Made by a program: the position numbers and the translations under genes
The notes under the pieces: model-generated
Told to the model about the DNA's origin: nothing
Database searches by the model: none
What the model saw: only the letters and a program-made list of their open reading frames with translations
From: Thalassocella blandensis
GTDB lineage: Bacteria > Pseudomonadota > Gammaproteobacteria > Pseudomonadales > Cellvibrionaceae
DNA: 64,000 nucleotides
Direction: 5' to 3'
Assembly (NCBI GenBank): GCA_902141825.1
Contig: CABFPG010000001.1
Span: 620,001 to 684,000 of the forward strand
Shown: positions 30,170-39,759 of the stretch, piece by piece
Numbering within the stretch: the stretch's first letter is position 1
Layout: every line of letters begins with the position of its first letter

Positions 30170-30781
30170 TTAATTAATTTTATCGCGAGAGAGTTGGATG
30201 GTGGTGGTTGTCAGAGGGACATGTGACTCTTGTGTAAACCGCAACATCGTCTGAGGGTCATCGCCCTCCATCATGATTGTAGAGAGAGAACCGTAGATGC
30301 GATCCACTTCAGAATGAAGGCATGTCGGTAAGTAAGCCCGCATAATTCTTGGATCATAGTATCGAAAAAGCAATGGTTTGCCATTGGGCCCTTGTACACG
30401 TGCGATACGTCTAAGCCGATTACGAATATGAGTGAGTTCACAATCTCGGCTGCCAACGGCAAAAATACCCCAGGCGTTTCCCCAACCCATGGAGAGAACC
30501 TTATGCGTAAATGGCGAATGAGGTTCCAGTTTAACTATATGAGGAGCGGCTCGACGTAAGGCATATGAAAGACGTCCCGCAAACAAACAATCGTGCTCCA
30601 GGTCGCTATTGTGTACCATCGGCTCGATACGTTTGTCACGAGCGCCGTCCAGCACAGCAAAAACTGCAGGGGTACGTCCCGCTACATCAGGTTGCCAGAG
30701 CTGCTTAATAATAGCGCCGGTATAATCGACAGGGTGAGCATGAGGCCTTGTTTTTGGAGCGACTAGTGAAAGATCGTCCAT
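30170..30781 (-). CDS. DUF4123-family T6SS effector adaptor/chaperone
   Basis: 203 residues; ATG with AAGGATG 4 nt upstream. The sequence follows the DUF4123 pattern: an N-terminal 'YAVLDGAR' equivalent ('AVFAVLDGARDKRIEPMV'), central 'PHIVKLEPHSPFTHKVL', 'GWGNAWGIFAVGSRD', then 'HIRNRLRRIARVQGPNGKPLLFRYYDPRIMRAYLP'. Known DUF4123 proteins (Tap-1/TEC, VasW) bind a cognate effector and load it on VgrG without being fired themselves. It is the first gene of a five-gene minus-strand operon, with 784 bp of non-coding DNA upstream. No VgrG, PAAR or structural T6SS gene lies in the window, so this is an orphan island relying on an apparatus encoded elsewhere. Confidence 0.85.
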   Translation of the reverse strand: MDDLSLVAPKTRPHAHPVDYTGAIIKQLWQPDVAGRTPAVFAVLDGARDKRIEPMVHNSDLEHDCLFAGRLSYALRRAAPHIVKLEPHSPFTHKVLSMGWGNAWGIFAVGSRDCELTHIRNRLRRIARVQGPNGKPLLFRYYDPRIMRAYLPTCLHSEVDRIYGSLSTIMMEGDDPQTMLRFTQESHVPLTTTTIQLSRDKIN

Positions 30782-31294
30782 CGTACATCCTTATAACACT
30801 TCAATGAAACAAACGACTAAAGGGGAGATTTTACACCACATGAAATTGAAATCTACCGGAAAACCGCGCTATTTTCCTCAAAAATGAGGCATAGCTTTGC
30901 AAAAATCGAACAATTAACACTCACAACCACACAAATAACCGCTTATACCGATACAAGCCGTACAAACAATCATCATTATCACTGAATAACTTGAGGTCGT
31001 TTATCCTCGAGCGGTTCTCACGGCATATATTGATTTGTCATCGCTCACCAGAATTAAAAGCATAATAATACGCAATAAAGATTAGATTTATAGCGCGTGT
31101 CCACTTTTGGCTGGTTGAACTCCTCACCACGAAAACTTGTATTCATCCTTATATTTTCGTTACAGCTCGCACGCGCTTGTATACCCACGTGTCATGGGTA
31201 TCAATGACTTTATATTTGGCCTACCTGGTTAACGCACGAATCTGTTTTTATAGCGAAGTTTGAAAAAATCCTGCATTTTCGAGTCGTAGAAAAA

Positions 31295-31360
31295 TTTGAG
31301 GGGCTTATTGTTTGAGAGGCTTATCCTTCGAGAAGCTTTATGATTCGAGAAGCTTATCAA
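31295..31360. repeat. Four tandem copies of a 16-17-bp unit
   Basis: The unit reads TTYGAGRRGCTTATNN with small differences between copies (starts at 31295, 31311, 31327 and 31344). It is non-coding; no role can be assigned. Confidence 0.75.
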
Positions 31361-31479
31361 CATTAACGCAAGTATATGACCAGCGAAAAGCATAGCGATA
31401 ATAGAGCTAACTACAGTTTAAAAAAACGAACACCTAAAAATCAAACAGCTTACGCAAGGTGTCACTCTGCCCCGTCAAT

Positions 31480-31518
31480 AAAAAATCCCCCTGTCACAGC
31501 TAAGAAAATGACAGAGGG
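31480..31518 (-). terminator. Intrinsic terminator of the cellulase gene
   Basis: On the minus strand CCCTCTGTCA pairs with TGACAGGGGG across a 10-12-nt loop and is followed by ATTTTTT. It lies 48 nt after the cellulase stop. Confidence 0.85.
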
Positions 31519-31565
31519 CAATCGAGATAAATACAATTTTTATAAATTACACTGAGTTTTCTTGA

Positions 31566-34500
31566 CTAGTAAGAGCGTAATCTATTGCGTACATAGTTAC
31601 CGGATTCTGTCAGCATGCTGCTGTCCCAGACTCCCGCAGGCGGTACTGCAGGCGTGCCAGGTTTAAGCGCTGCGCTGGATTCATTTTTATCAGAAATATT
31701 CCAGTTGACCCAGGAAATATTTCGACTATCAAAAAAATCTAGCCAGGTTTCAGTTTCACCGGTACACACACTACCGTTTCCACTCGCCTCCGTACTTCCC
31801 CATTCAGTAGAGAAAACGGCTAGGCCACTCGATAACGCCACGTTCACTTTGTCACGCAACCACTGACCATGATCACAAGCATAAAAATGGACGGCATATA
31901 AAATATTGCTGAAATTTAAAGGATCATTCGCAGCGTGATCAACATCCTGACTCCAGTTTCCTGTACCAACAATAATGGGGCCGTCTGGGTCATTATTACG
32001 AATAACGGGAATTATGTCTTCGGCATAAGGTTTTATATGCTCACTCCAGGAGACCGCATACCCAGGAAAAGTTGGGTCACCCCATACCCCGCCATTACTT
32101 GGTTCATTGGCAATTTCATAAATAATATTAGGAACATCACTGTAGCGTTGAGACAAACGCGCGAAAAAATCGCGTGATTCATTGATATGTATATTGGGAT
32201 CGTGATCGATCAAAATATGCCAATCAACAATGACATATATATCCAAGGCAATTGCCATATCCACTATATTATTAACGGTATCTTCTAAGCTTGGGTTTTG
32301 CACATAACCACCTTCCCAGGTGTACATCGCTGCACGGATGACATTGATATTCCAATCATCGCGAAAGGCTCGCAACGCATCCATATTCATATACTGGCCA
32401 AACCATTGCAAACCATGTGAGCTCATGCCTCGAAGTTGTGTTGGCGTTCCATGCTGATCGACCAACGTGCCATTGGCAACACGCAGTTGGCCATGCGCAG
32501 ACACAAATCCACCTGAACTGGTACTAGAGCTGGACGAACTTGAAGAACTTGATGAACTCGAGCTGCCGCCCTCAGGATTAATGTTGATCCAATTAATATT
32601 AAACGGTCCATTTTGTACTTGAATACGCAGGGTATGATTTCCGGCGCTGAGTTGGCCGAGTGATGTACTCATGGTTTTCCATGTCTGCCAGCCTCCGGTA
32701 CTCCCCACATTAAAGACGTTTCCTTTTACAACGCCGTCAACTTCAAGCGTAAACATTCCACCGGTAAGCTCCGCTGCAACACGAACGTCAGCGTTGTAGT
32801 TTGCGGTAGTGGCAATATTGATGGAATATTCCAACCATTCATTTCCTTCTATCCATCCCACATTGTATCCGCCACCAATGTCCGTGGTTTGCTGTACATC
32901 GACATCGCCTCGAGTGGGTCCGCCCCCTTCATTGCCGGGAGTTGTATCAAAATGTGCAACATAGTCTTCCGCCTGAATTAACATGGCTGTTGCGCCACTA
33001 GAAGAACTGCTGGAAGATGAACTAGAGGAAGAGCTGGAGGAGCTGGTCGAAGACGAACTTGAAGAGGAGCTCGTTGATGAGCTGCTGGTCGAACCTGTTC
33101 CAGCAAATGGTGGGTAAGCATTTTCAACAAGCATGACAAATTGATCATGAAACCAGTGGCCAGATACCGGAGCATTGGGTAATGCGCCAGTTGGTAAATT
33201 TGAAGGGAATGGTCCGTGGGATACAATGTAAGTCGGATCACACATTCTATCAAAACCTTTACCTTCGTTATTATCTAACACTTCTGAAGAACCGTCAGAT
33301 TCCCCGGGCGGTTTGATCCAAACAAATGCTTCAATTGGACTGGCATTACCAAACGGTAACACTTGAGGACGCTCACCAATTCCCTGCCCATCCGGATTAC
33401 ACCAATTACCACGATGGTACCGGCGATCCAATCGCGACTCGTCCGCATAAATATTCACATTGCTCGAAGCAGATACAGCAGTCGGCCGTGCAGGTCCACC
33501 CCAGCCATTTCGAGATGTATCGATGAGTATCGCAAAGTCTTGCGGAAAGCCATTGGCAGTGAATTGTTCATGCAGAGCAGCGGCAAAATCTCGCTCATCA
33601 AAAATCGGATTAAACTGGAAGTAGTCCGATGATTTAAGCTGATTACCACCAATATTCAGATCCGGATCTGGTAAAAATATTTCTTCCGTTGGCGTAGAGT
33701 TGGCCACATTGGTTATCACACCATCGATAGCAGAAAGACCTTCACCGGTATTAGCGCCATTAATGACTTGAGTATACAGTGAAGTGGTCGGCCGCAGGTT
33801 TGACTCCCAACCAAGCCACCCAGAATGTCCAATATCGAGATAAATATAGGTATTGTCTTTCTGAGTAAGACGTTCAATTGCATACTGAACTCCTTTTTCG
33901 TAAACCTTGTTTTGACTGACGTAATTACATTCCGGCCATTCTGGCAAGACGTTAGTCACCATGTTAGGCAAAGAGTCCGGTTCAATAATTGTCACAATAC
34001 GTAGACTATCAAAACGAGGCTGCTGTATTAAATCTGCGATCACATCGATGTATTCTGTCTTGTAAGTTTCAAGGCCTCCGGTTCTGTTATCCAGTGTCCC
34101 ATTAGACGCCAACGCGGCGCAATCTCTGTTGGGCAAATTATAAATAACGAGCTCTATCACCATCGGATTATCGGATTGCTGCTGCAATGCCAACTCTAAA
34201 TGCTGCTCCAAACTCATGCGATCGGCATTATCTGAACCACCACCAATAGCCTCGATACGATCCAGCCAAACCGCTGTAGACACTTGCTTGACTTCATTCA
34301 TTTTTGCCACGAGTGTTGCATCACCTACTTGCGCGATCGATTGATCGATTAAACTCGCATAATTCGGATTGATATATTTATCAGCACCGAGATAGGGATT
34401 CGCCATATGCCCAGAATCGATTGGTCCACCAGAGGAACCCGACGAAGAACTGGAGCTTGAAGAAGAGCTGGAACTTGAAGAAGAGCTGGAACTTGAAGAA

Positions 34501-36332
34501 GAACTGGAGCTACTAGAACTTGACGAACTATTTGAGGAAGAAGAACTTGATGAGCTGCTTGAAGAACCCGTACCACCATTCACTTCTGTTGCCAACGGGC
34601 CACGAGGAGCTGAACCACCATCAGCATAAAATTGAGTTACCGTAATGCCGGTTCCTGCACTTCCCCCCAGCGGGACATCATGGTCCAAACCAACAAATAA
34701 ACCCTCGGAGTTCTGCCACAATGTAGGCTCTAACATAATGCCATACTTCACTTCATCCCATGTCGACCAGTCATTCAGCAATAACCCTCCAGTATCTCCA
34801 GAGTTTGGATTAAGCACCCAGAAAGTATGGTGAATGTAATGTTGTGCGATCAGGTCTCGCAGGAAGCCCATCCATTTCTCGTTGTCACCTTCGTCCATAA
34901 AGCCACCCCATTCTCCTATGAATAGCGGTGAAATACTTTGTTCATGAATAAAGAACCAGTTCGGCTGCCATACTTCATCGTACATGGTCTGGAAAGTAAA
35001 ATCCTTGTCGAACCAGGGTTGGCGAAATACCAGCGGACCATAATCATGCGGTGAATACAGTAATTGATCCTGATGCTCGCCGAGGTTGATGGGATAGTCT
35101 GCTACGCCACGAAGATTTCCTCCCCACCAATTAAAGTGGTAATCGGTTTCATCCAGAGAATTCCATGTAACACCATCAACAGGAAATACTTCTATCCCCT
35201 CACACATCACCAGAACTCTAGGGTGAATTGCCAGAATTCGGTTGGATGCTGTCTCACATGCATACTTCCAGTTATTGACGTCTGTAGAATTATCCCACTT
35301 GGCAAATTCGTTTTCCCAAGGCTTTCCATGTGGCTCATTCTCAATATCAAACGCCACGATAGTATCGTTATTTTTATAACGGTCAGCGACCCACTCCCAG
35401 GCTTGATAAAATAGCTCGCTGGTAATCTCACCTTTGTACCACATAGGTGCGATATGTCCGGAATTATCCGCTTCTGCGCTGTGAACATCCAACAGAACTT
35501 TCAGCCCATATTTTTCACATAATTGCAAAAAGGCATCAAAGATCTCTAAGCTGGTCATACCCTCCAGCTCCGGATTTTCATAATTGTTTATGCTTGGCAC
35601 CGTCGCATTCCCATCACGCCACTCCAGCAATAATTCAGTTGAAATTGGTACCCGTAGTAAATTAATGCCTCGCTCCGCGACGGCCCTAACTACACCCTCC
35701 ATATTGACAGACCACAACCCGTGGAAGACTCGCTCACTCGCATTAAACCCGAACCAGTTAGCGCCACTCATCCATACCGGTTGACAGTCTCGGTCTACCA
35801 ACACATTGCCAACGCTGCGCAACCAATCACCATCCCCTTCGGGAGCACAGGCAAATGGCCCCCCGGAACTTGAAGAGCCACTGGAAGACGAGCTTGAGCT
35901 TGTGCTTGATGAACTGGAGCTCGAAGAGCTAGAACTGGAAGAGCTTGAGCTGGAAGAGCTAGTGCTGGAAGAGCTAGACGTGCCACCACCATTCACTGAA
36001 AAGTCAGATGGAATTACTACATTGGTACCAGGCGACCCAATAAACCCGAACGAAATTTGCTGTCCCGGCGCTATGTTTCCATTCCAGCCAACATCTGTAA
36101 GCGTTACCACATTACCGTTTTGGGATAAATTGGCATTCCATACCGAATCTATTTGAAAGCTTGTTGTAAACGTCAGGGTCCAACCATTAATTGGCGCTGA
36201 CTCATTGTTTAAAATAACAATGTCACCTTGAAAACCTGCTCCCCAGTTATTGGGAATTGACATAGTTACCTGTGCCGCCCAAGCCGGAAGCGATAGCCAT
36301 GTCATAACAAGTATTAATATGAGATTTCGCAT
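31566..36332 (-). CDS. Three-catalytic-domain cellulase: CBM2-GH5-GH6-CBM6-GH5 with poly-Ser linkers
   Basis: The frame opens at a TTG (36341), but the ATG at 36332 with AAAGG about 9 nt upstream is preferred, giving 1588 residues. In order: signal peptide (1-19), CBM2 (about 20-115), Ser linker, a GH5 domain resembling subfamily 1 (about 165-580; 'GANWFGFNASERVFHGLW', acid/base E333 in 'IENEPHG', nucleophile E474 in 'FIGEWGG'), Ser linker, GH6 (about 640-1080; 'YNLPNRDCAALASNG', acid D786 in 'IEPDSLPN', 'WIKPPGESDG'), Ser linker, CBM6 (about 1115-1250; 'IQAEDYV', 'VGWIEGNEWLEYSINI'), Ser linker, and a GH5 domain resembling subfamily 2 (about 1274-1588; acid/base E1410 in 'IANEPSNG', nucleophile E1510 in 'FSTEWGS'). 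All catalytic residues I can check are present. It should be secreted and combine endoglucanase and cellobiohydrolase-type activities on crystalline cellulose. A good terminator follows. Confidence 0.93.
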   Translation of the reverse strand: MRNLILILVMTWLSLPAWAAQVTMSIPNNWGAGFQGDIVILNNESAPINGWTLTFTTSFQIDSVWNANLSQNGNVVTLTDVGWNGNIAPGQQISFGFIGSPGTNVVIPSDFSVNGGGTSSSSSTSSSSSSSSSSSSSSSSSSSTSSSSSSSGSSSSGGPFACAPEGDGDWLRSVGNVLVDRDCQPVWMSGANWFGFNASERVFHGLWSVNMEGVVRAVAERGINLLRVPISTELLLEWRDGNATVPSINNYENPELEGMTSLEIFDAFLQLCEKYGLKVLLDVHSAEADNSGHIAPMWYKGEITSELFYQAWEWVADRYKNNDTIVAFDIENEPHGKPWENEFAKWDNSTDVNNWKYACETASNRILAIHPRVLVMCEGIEVFPVDGVTWNSLDETDYHFNWWGGNLRGVADYPINLGEHQDQLLYSPHDYGPLVFRQPWFDKDFTFQTMYDEVWQPNWFFIHEQSISPLFIGEWGGFMDEGDNEKWMGFLRDLIAQHYIHHTFWVLNPNSGDTGGLLLNDWSTWDEVKYGIMLEPTLWQNSEGLFVGLDHDVPLGGSAGTGITVTQFYADGGSAPRGPLATEVNGGTGSSSSSSSSSSSNSSSSSSSSSSSSSSSSSSSSSSSSSSSSSSGSSGGPIDSGHMANPYLGADKYINPNYASLIDQSIAQVGDATLVAKMNEVKQVSTAVWLDRIEAIGGGSDNADRMSLEQHLELALQQQSDNPMVIELVIYNLPNRDCAALASNGTLDNRTGGLETYKTEYIDVIADLIQQPRFDSLRIVTIIEPDSLPNMVTNVLPEWPECNYVSQNKVYEKGVQYAIERLTQKDNTYIYLDIGHSGWLGWESNLRPTTSLYTQVINGANTGEGLSAIDGVITNVANSTPTEEIFLPDPDLNIGGNQLKSSDYFQFNPIFDERDFAAALHEQFTANGFPQDFAILIDTSRNGWGGPARPTAVSASSNVNIYADESRLDRRYHRGNWCNPDGQGIGERPQVLPFGNASPIEAFVWIKPPGESDGSSEVLDNNEGKGFDRMCDPTYIVSHGPFPSNLPTGALPNAPVSGHWFHDQFVMLVENAYPPFAGTGSTSSSSTSSSSSSSSTSSSSSSSSSSSSSSSSGATAMLIQAEDYVAHFDTTPGNEGGGPTRGDVDVQQTTDIGGGYNVGWIEGNEWLEYSINIATTANYNADVRVAAELTGGMFTLEVDGVVKGNVFNVGSTGGWQTWKTMSTSLGQLSAGNHTLRIQVQNGPFNINWININPEGGSSSSSSSSSSSSSSTSSGGFVSAHGQLRVANGTLVDQHGTPTQLRGMSSHGLQWFGQYMNMDALRAFRDDWNINVIRAAMYTWEGGYVQNPSLEDTVNNIVDMAIALDIYVIVDWHILIDHDPNIHINESRDFFARLSQRYSDVPNIIYEIANEPSNGGVWGDPTFPGYAVSWSEHIKPYAEDIIPVIRNNDPDGPIIVGTGNWSQDVDHAANDPLNFSNILYAVHFYACDHGQWLRDKVNVALSSGLAVFSTEWGSTEASGNGSVCTGETETWLDFFDSRNISWVNWNISDKNESSAALKPGTPAVPPAGVWDSSMLTESGNYVRNRLRSY

Positions 36333-36910
36333 TTTCCACAACCTTTAAAAAATGAAGAATTATTCGCTGACAAACCATCACGCGATTAGTGTCGATGAGT
36401 GGCAAGGATGAATATTCATGGAGGTAACAGTTCGCGCATAAGAACTCCGTTATTATTGTTCTGAGTTGGTGGCTAAAACACAAACACATAACTCGCCACA
36501 AACTCTCGGCGTCCTTCAGTATTTGGTTTTAGATTGAGTAGGCGAACAGTACGATAGAGGTGAAATTGGATCGTCTGTTAAGTGGAATTCAGGCAGAATT
36601 GCTCGTTTTAAAACGTATGAATAAGGGAATTTCCACTATTTGAACGTTTTAAGTGAATGAATTCATATTTTAACCGTGAACTTAATCACATGACCTGCCC
36701 GGCAGTAAGGAGCCACGTGTTGAAACATAGGATTTGTAAAGGCCTATACATCTGCTGAAATAAAAATCCATGCAATGACACACCCATAGCGAACAGCATG
36801 AAAACTTCAAACTGTTAAAGTACGAAATAAGGCGCGCTTATATGGACGTTTGCATTCTAAGAAAAATTAAAACGGGTAGCGCAGCGGATACTGCAGTGCA
36901 AAAAATGATG
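36333..36910. other. Cellulase upstream region
   Basis: 578 bp between the AraC-type gene and the cellulase. It should contain the cellulase promoter and operator. It is AT-rich with no convincing gene or clear palindromic operator; I see no terminator for the regulator. Confidence 0.5.
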
Positions 36911-38104
36911 CTAAGCTGCGCTATGACTCTCTTGCAGGTGTGTACTATTTGACAGGTCAGACTTACGATATTGTCTCGGTGTCATCCCAACGGTTTTCTT
37001 GAAAAAGGCATTAAATGTTGCCTTACTATTAAAGCCAGCCTTATACATAATATCCAGAATGGTGCAGTCTGAAAATTGCTCATCTTTCATTAGCACTTTA
37101 GCTTCTTCTATACGATAACTATTTATGTATTCAAAGAAATTACAATGATAATGGCGATTAATCACATTCGACATACTCCTTGACGAGATGTTTAAATGGC
37201 TCGCCAAGACTTCCAGTGTCAAGTCACATTCCAAATACAACTTATCTTTCACCATAGCCTGTTCGAGAGCATCGATATGCTCATTGTTAATCGGGGCTTC
37301 CATGTGTTTATTTTTACGGTGTACATTGATAGAGATCTTCTCCGCTTCAACAGGGCGATTATTTAAAAACGCCAGAACTGCAGCAAATGACAGGCAGTGA
37401 AGATAATTTCCAATCAAGCCAATTGGTTCGATCGGTGGTTGTAAACCATGAAAACTTAGCACAATTAATGCCGCGTTGAACAATGACACGCCGGCGACCA
37501 CCGTTAGGCTATACACCAATATCTCCAACCACAGCAGGTGGTTTTTCACAGCCGAAACCTGATTTTTTTCGACGTGAGAAAAATAGTAACGAGTTTGATA
37601 GATGCAATAGCAAAAAATGCAAAACCGCAAAGTTTCACGAAGAAACACTATATAAAATACAGAAAAAGACTCTCCCTGTATCGTATGAGTCTTAAGCATA
37701 TCCACTTTCGTGTCGCTTGGGAGTGAGTAATAAGCAAAAATCTGATGCACCAAAAACAACAAATATGGCACGAATAAAGATGCATCCAGCCAGGTCAATC
37801 GATTCTCGCGATACAATACCGAGCGAATAAACAGCAAGAGAAATGGCCCTTGCAACCAAAATCCAAGCTCGAACACATAAAACCAGTTCGGCAGATTTCG
37901 AATAGAAAAGTCGCGAAAAGCTGCTCCAAAATTGATGAGCGTATCCAGTGGTATTGCCAGCGAAGCAATTGAAAACAACACAAAGGCAATCACCGCAAAG
38001 CGGTTAGAGTGAAGGGATTTTACCAAGCTAACAGCAGTAATTAGGCAGAGCCCGACAGTTATAAGCAGTACAGCATCGTGAAAATTAAAAAGTACTTTTT
38101 CCAT
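36911..38104 (-). CDS. Membrane-anchored AraC-family transcriptional regulator
   Basis: 397 residues from ATG. Residues about 8-245 contain roughly seven hydrophobic segments ('AVLLITVGLCLITAVSLV', 'FAVIAFVLFSIASLAIPL', 'FLLLFIRSVLY' and others). The C-terminal 110 residues are a standard AraC DNA-binding domain with two HTH motifs: 'LTLEVLASHLNISSRSMSNVI' and 'TILDIMYKAGFNSKATFNAFF', then 'GMTPRQYRK'. Regulators of this layout sense something at the membrane and act locally. It lies directly upstream of, and parallel to, the multidomain cellulase, so it is a good candidate for controlling it. That link is inference; the signal is unknown. Confidence 0.88.
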   Translation of the reverse strand: MEKVLFNFHDAVLLITVGLCLITAVSLVKSLHSNRFAVIAFVLFSIASLAIPLDTLINFGAAFRDFSIRNLPNWFYVFELGFWLQGPFLLLFIRSVLYRENRLTWLDASLFVPYLLFLVHQIFAYYSLPSDTKVDMLKTHTIQGESFSVFYIVFLRETLRFCIFCYCIYQTRYYFSHVEKNQVSAVKNHLLWLEILVYSLTVVAGVSLFNAALIVLSFHGLQPPIEPIGLIGNYLHCLSFAAVLAFLNNRPVEAEKISINVHRKNKHMEAPINNEHIDALEQAMVKDKLYLECDLTLEVLASHLNISSRSMSNVINRHYHCNFFEYINSYRIEEAKVLMKDEQFSDCTILDIMYKAGFNSKATFNAFFKKTVGMTPRQYRKSDLSNSTHLQESHSAA

Positions 38105-38599
38105 AACAATTTCGCGGCAAAATTTTTACTTCAGTTATTATTATTTATAAAACGAGTTCCATCTATGTACTCTCAAACGTAAAAACCATATTCCTCCTTG
38201 AAATGCATTTAATGAGAATGCTGTCACCTTATGGTGTACTTGTAAAGGTACAGATAAACGTTTTTTTATAACAATTACGTTAAAGGAAATTATTTTAAGA
38301 ACGCTAAACGCATCTATACAGAAATAACAGTGATAGAGGTTAATCAGATCAATAAATTAAGCGGTAAGATAATTGCGGTATTTGCGAAGAGACTAATATC
38401 AAGACCTGTTAGTGATGACGCAGTTTTAAGGAGTATATTTAAGGGCCAGTAAAGATTCTAATAAAAAGACTAAATCAGTATTGAGCTCAAATACCAAATG
38501 CAAATTTTCAACCAATTTTAAAATTTTTCACGACTAAATCAGAGAGTGTGACGCGTGACAAATGTCAATTCAGTTAAAAAGATATCCTGAGGGCACGCG
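38105..38599. other. Intergenic region upstream of the AraC-type gene
   Basis: 495 bp of AT-rich DNA between the HDAC-family gene and the regulator gene. I see no gene, RNA or clear repeat in it; it presumably holds the regulator promoter. Confidence 0.5.
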
Positions 38600-39526
38600 T
38601 CATAAATTTGCCAGTAATCGAACATGTCCACAGACACTTCGTCCTAATGCAGGTAGATCATACCCCCCTTCAAGAAAGGAGACTATTTTCCCGTCACAAT
38701 GAGTATCTGCAAGTCGTATAATCTCTTCTGTCACCCAATTATAATCCGCCTCGGTTAACAACCAATTTGCCATTGGGTCTTGTATATGTCCATCGAATCC
38801 GGCTGACACCAGAATGATTTCCGGTTTAAACGAATCCACGGCAGGGAAAATAGTGTCCTCATAGGCTTTACGAAAGCCTTCTGATCGAGTTCCTGCAGAT
38901 AAAGGACAGTGTACACAATTCGTTTTTTTATGATCTACAACAGTATGGGGAAAGAGAGGATGCTGGTAAGAAGAGCAGTATAAAATACCTGAATCATCGC
39001 CAATAATATCTTCTGTGCCATTGCCATGATGTACATCGAAATCAATAATGGCAATACGTTTGAGTTGATACTTTTGCTGAGCATAAGTCGCAGCCACAAC
39101 CACATTATTGAAAAAGCTAAAGCCCATTGATTCATTTTTTTCAGCATGGTGTCCGGGTGGACGAACTGCACAAAACGCATTTTTAAAACGACCAGAAAAA
39201 AGTCCATCAATTGCCACAACACCAGCGCCCGCTGCAAATTGTGCGGCTGTGAGCGTATGCGCATTCATCGTCGTTTCATCATCCACATGAAAATACCCAT
39301 CGGATATCTGACCGTGTTTAAAAAGCCAATCGATATATTCAGGGGTGTGAACCTGTTTTAGCAGTGACACATCAGCTTTGACCGGATCTAACTGCAGGAG
39401 AAAATCAAAGATTTGCTGTTCCACCAGCGTATCTTGAATAGCTGTTAGCCGTTGTGGACACTCAGGGTGCCCCTCCCCCATTTCATGATCAAAAAAAGAA
39501 TGATGTGAAATATATGCCGTAGTCAC
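38600..39526 (-). CDS. Histone deacetylase-family (class II / AcuC-like) zinc deacetylase
   Basis: 308 residues, the usual length for bacterial HDAC-fold deacetylases. Catalytic parts are intact: H126-H127 in 'RPPGHHAE', zinc ligands D164 and H166 in 'DFDVHHGNGT' and D245 in 'SAGFDGH', and Y289 in 'LEGGYDL'. These enzymes remove acetyl groups from lysine side chains of proteins, or from polyamines or related small molecules. It sits 234 nt downstream of a Pat-type lysine acetyltransferase on the same strand, which favours protein lysine deacetylation here. AcuC next to AcuA in Bacillus is the known parallel. Cytoplasmic; no signal peptide. Confidence 0.9.
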   Translation of the reverse strand: MTTAYISHHSFFDHEMGEGHPECPQRLTAIQDTLVEQQIFDFLLQLDPVKADVSLLKQVHTPEYIDWLFKHGQISDGYFHVDDETTMNAHTLTAAQFAAGAGVVAIDGLFSGRFKNAFCAVRPPGHHAEKNESMGFSFFNNVVVAATYAQQKYQLKRIAIIDFDVHHGNGTEDIIGDDSGILYCSSYQHPLFPHTVVDHKKTNCVHCPLSAGTRSEGFRKAYEDTIFPAVDSFKPEIILVSAGFDGHIQDPMANWLLTEADYNWVTEEIIRLADTHCDGKIVSFLEGGYDLPALGRSVCGHVRLLANL

Positions 39527-39759
39527 CGGTCTGATACCCTCTTATTATTCTAAGTATTCAGATTGAAGTGCAGCAATATGAACATTGCGGAAGATCACCC
39601 TAATCCTGTCTTACTTCAACCGTGAGTTTATATTGAATATTTTTTATTATTCATTTATTTTGCCACTAAGGCAAGCGAGGCAAAAAATCTCGTGTAGCAA
39701 ATAGCAATCCAGCTCAGATTTAGAAAATTATTTTACCCATTCAAAAAGACTTCACTTAA

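Larger units (their letters stand above)
30782..31565. other. Intergenic region between the DUF4123 operon and the cellulase
   Basis: 784 bp without a convincing gene. It should carry the DUF4123 operon promoter and does carry the cellulase terminator (31480-31518). It also has a fourfold tandem repeat (31295-31360). Confidence 0.6.

Noticed and set aside
32990-35990. Repeated Ser-codon DNA as a possible CRISPR or minisatellite array
   Set aside because: No regular spacer/repeat periodicity; the stretches are in frame with the cellulase and translate to Ser linkers.
36247-36501. 84-codon minus-strand frame overlapping the cellulase start
   Set aside because: It overlaps the signal-peptide region in another frame and has no recognisable sequence.
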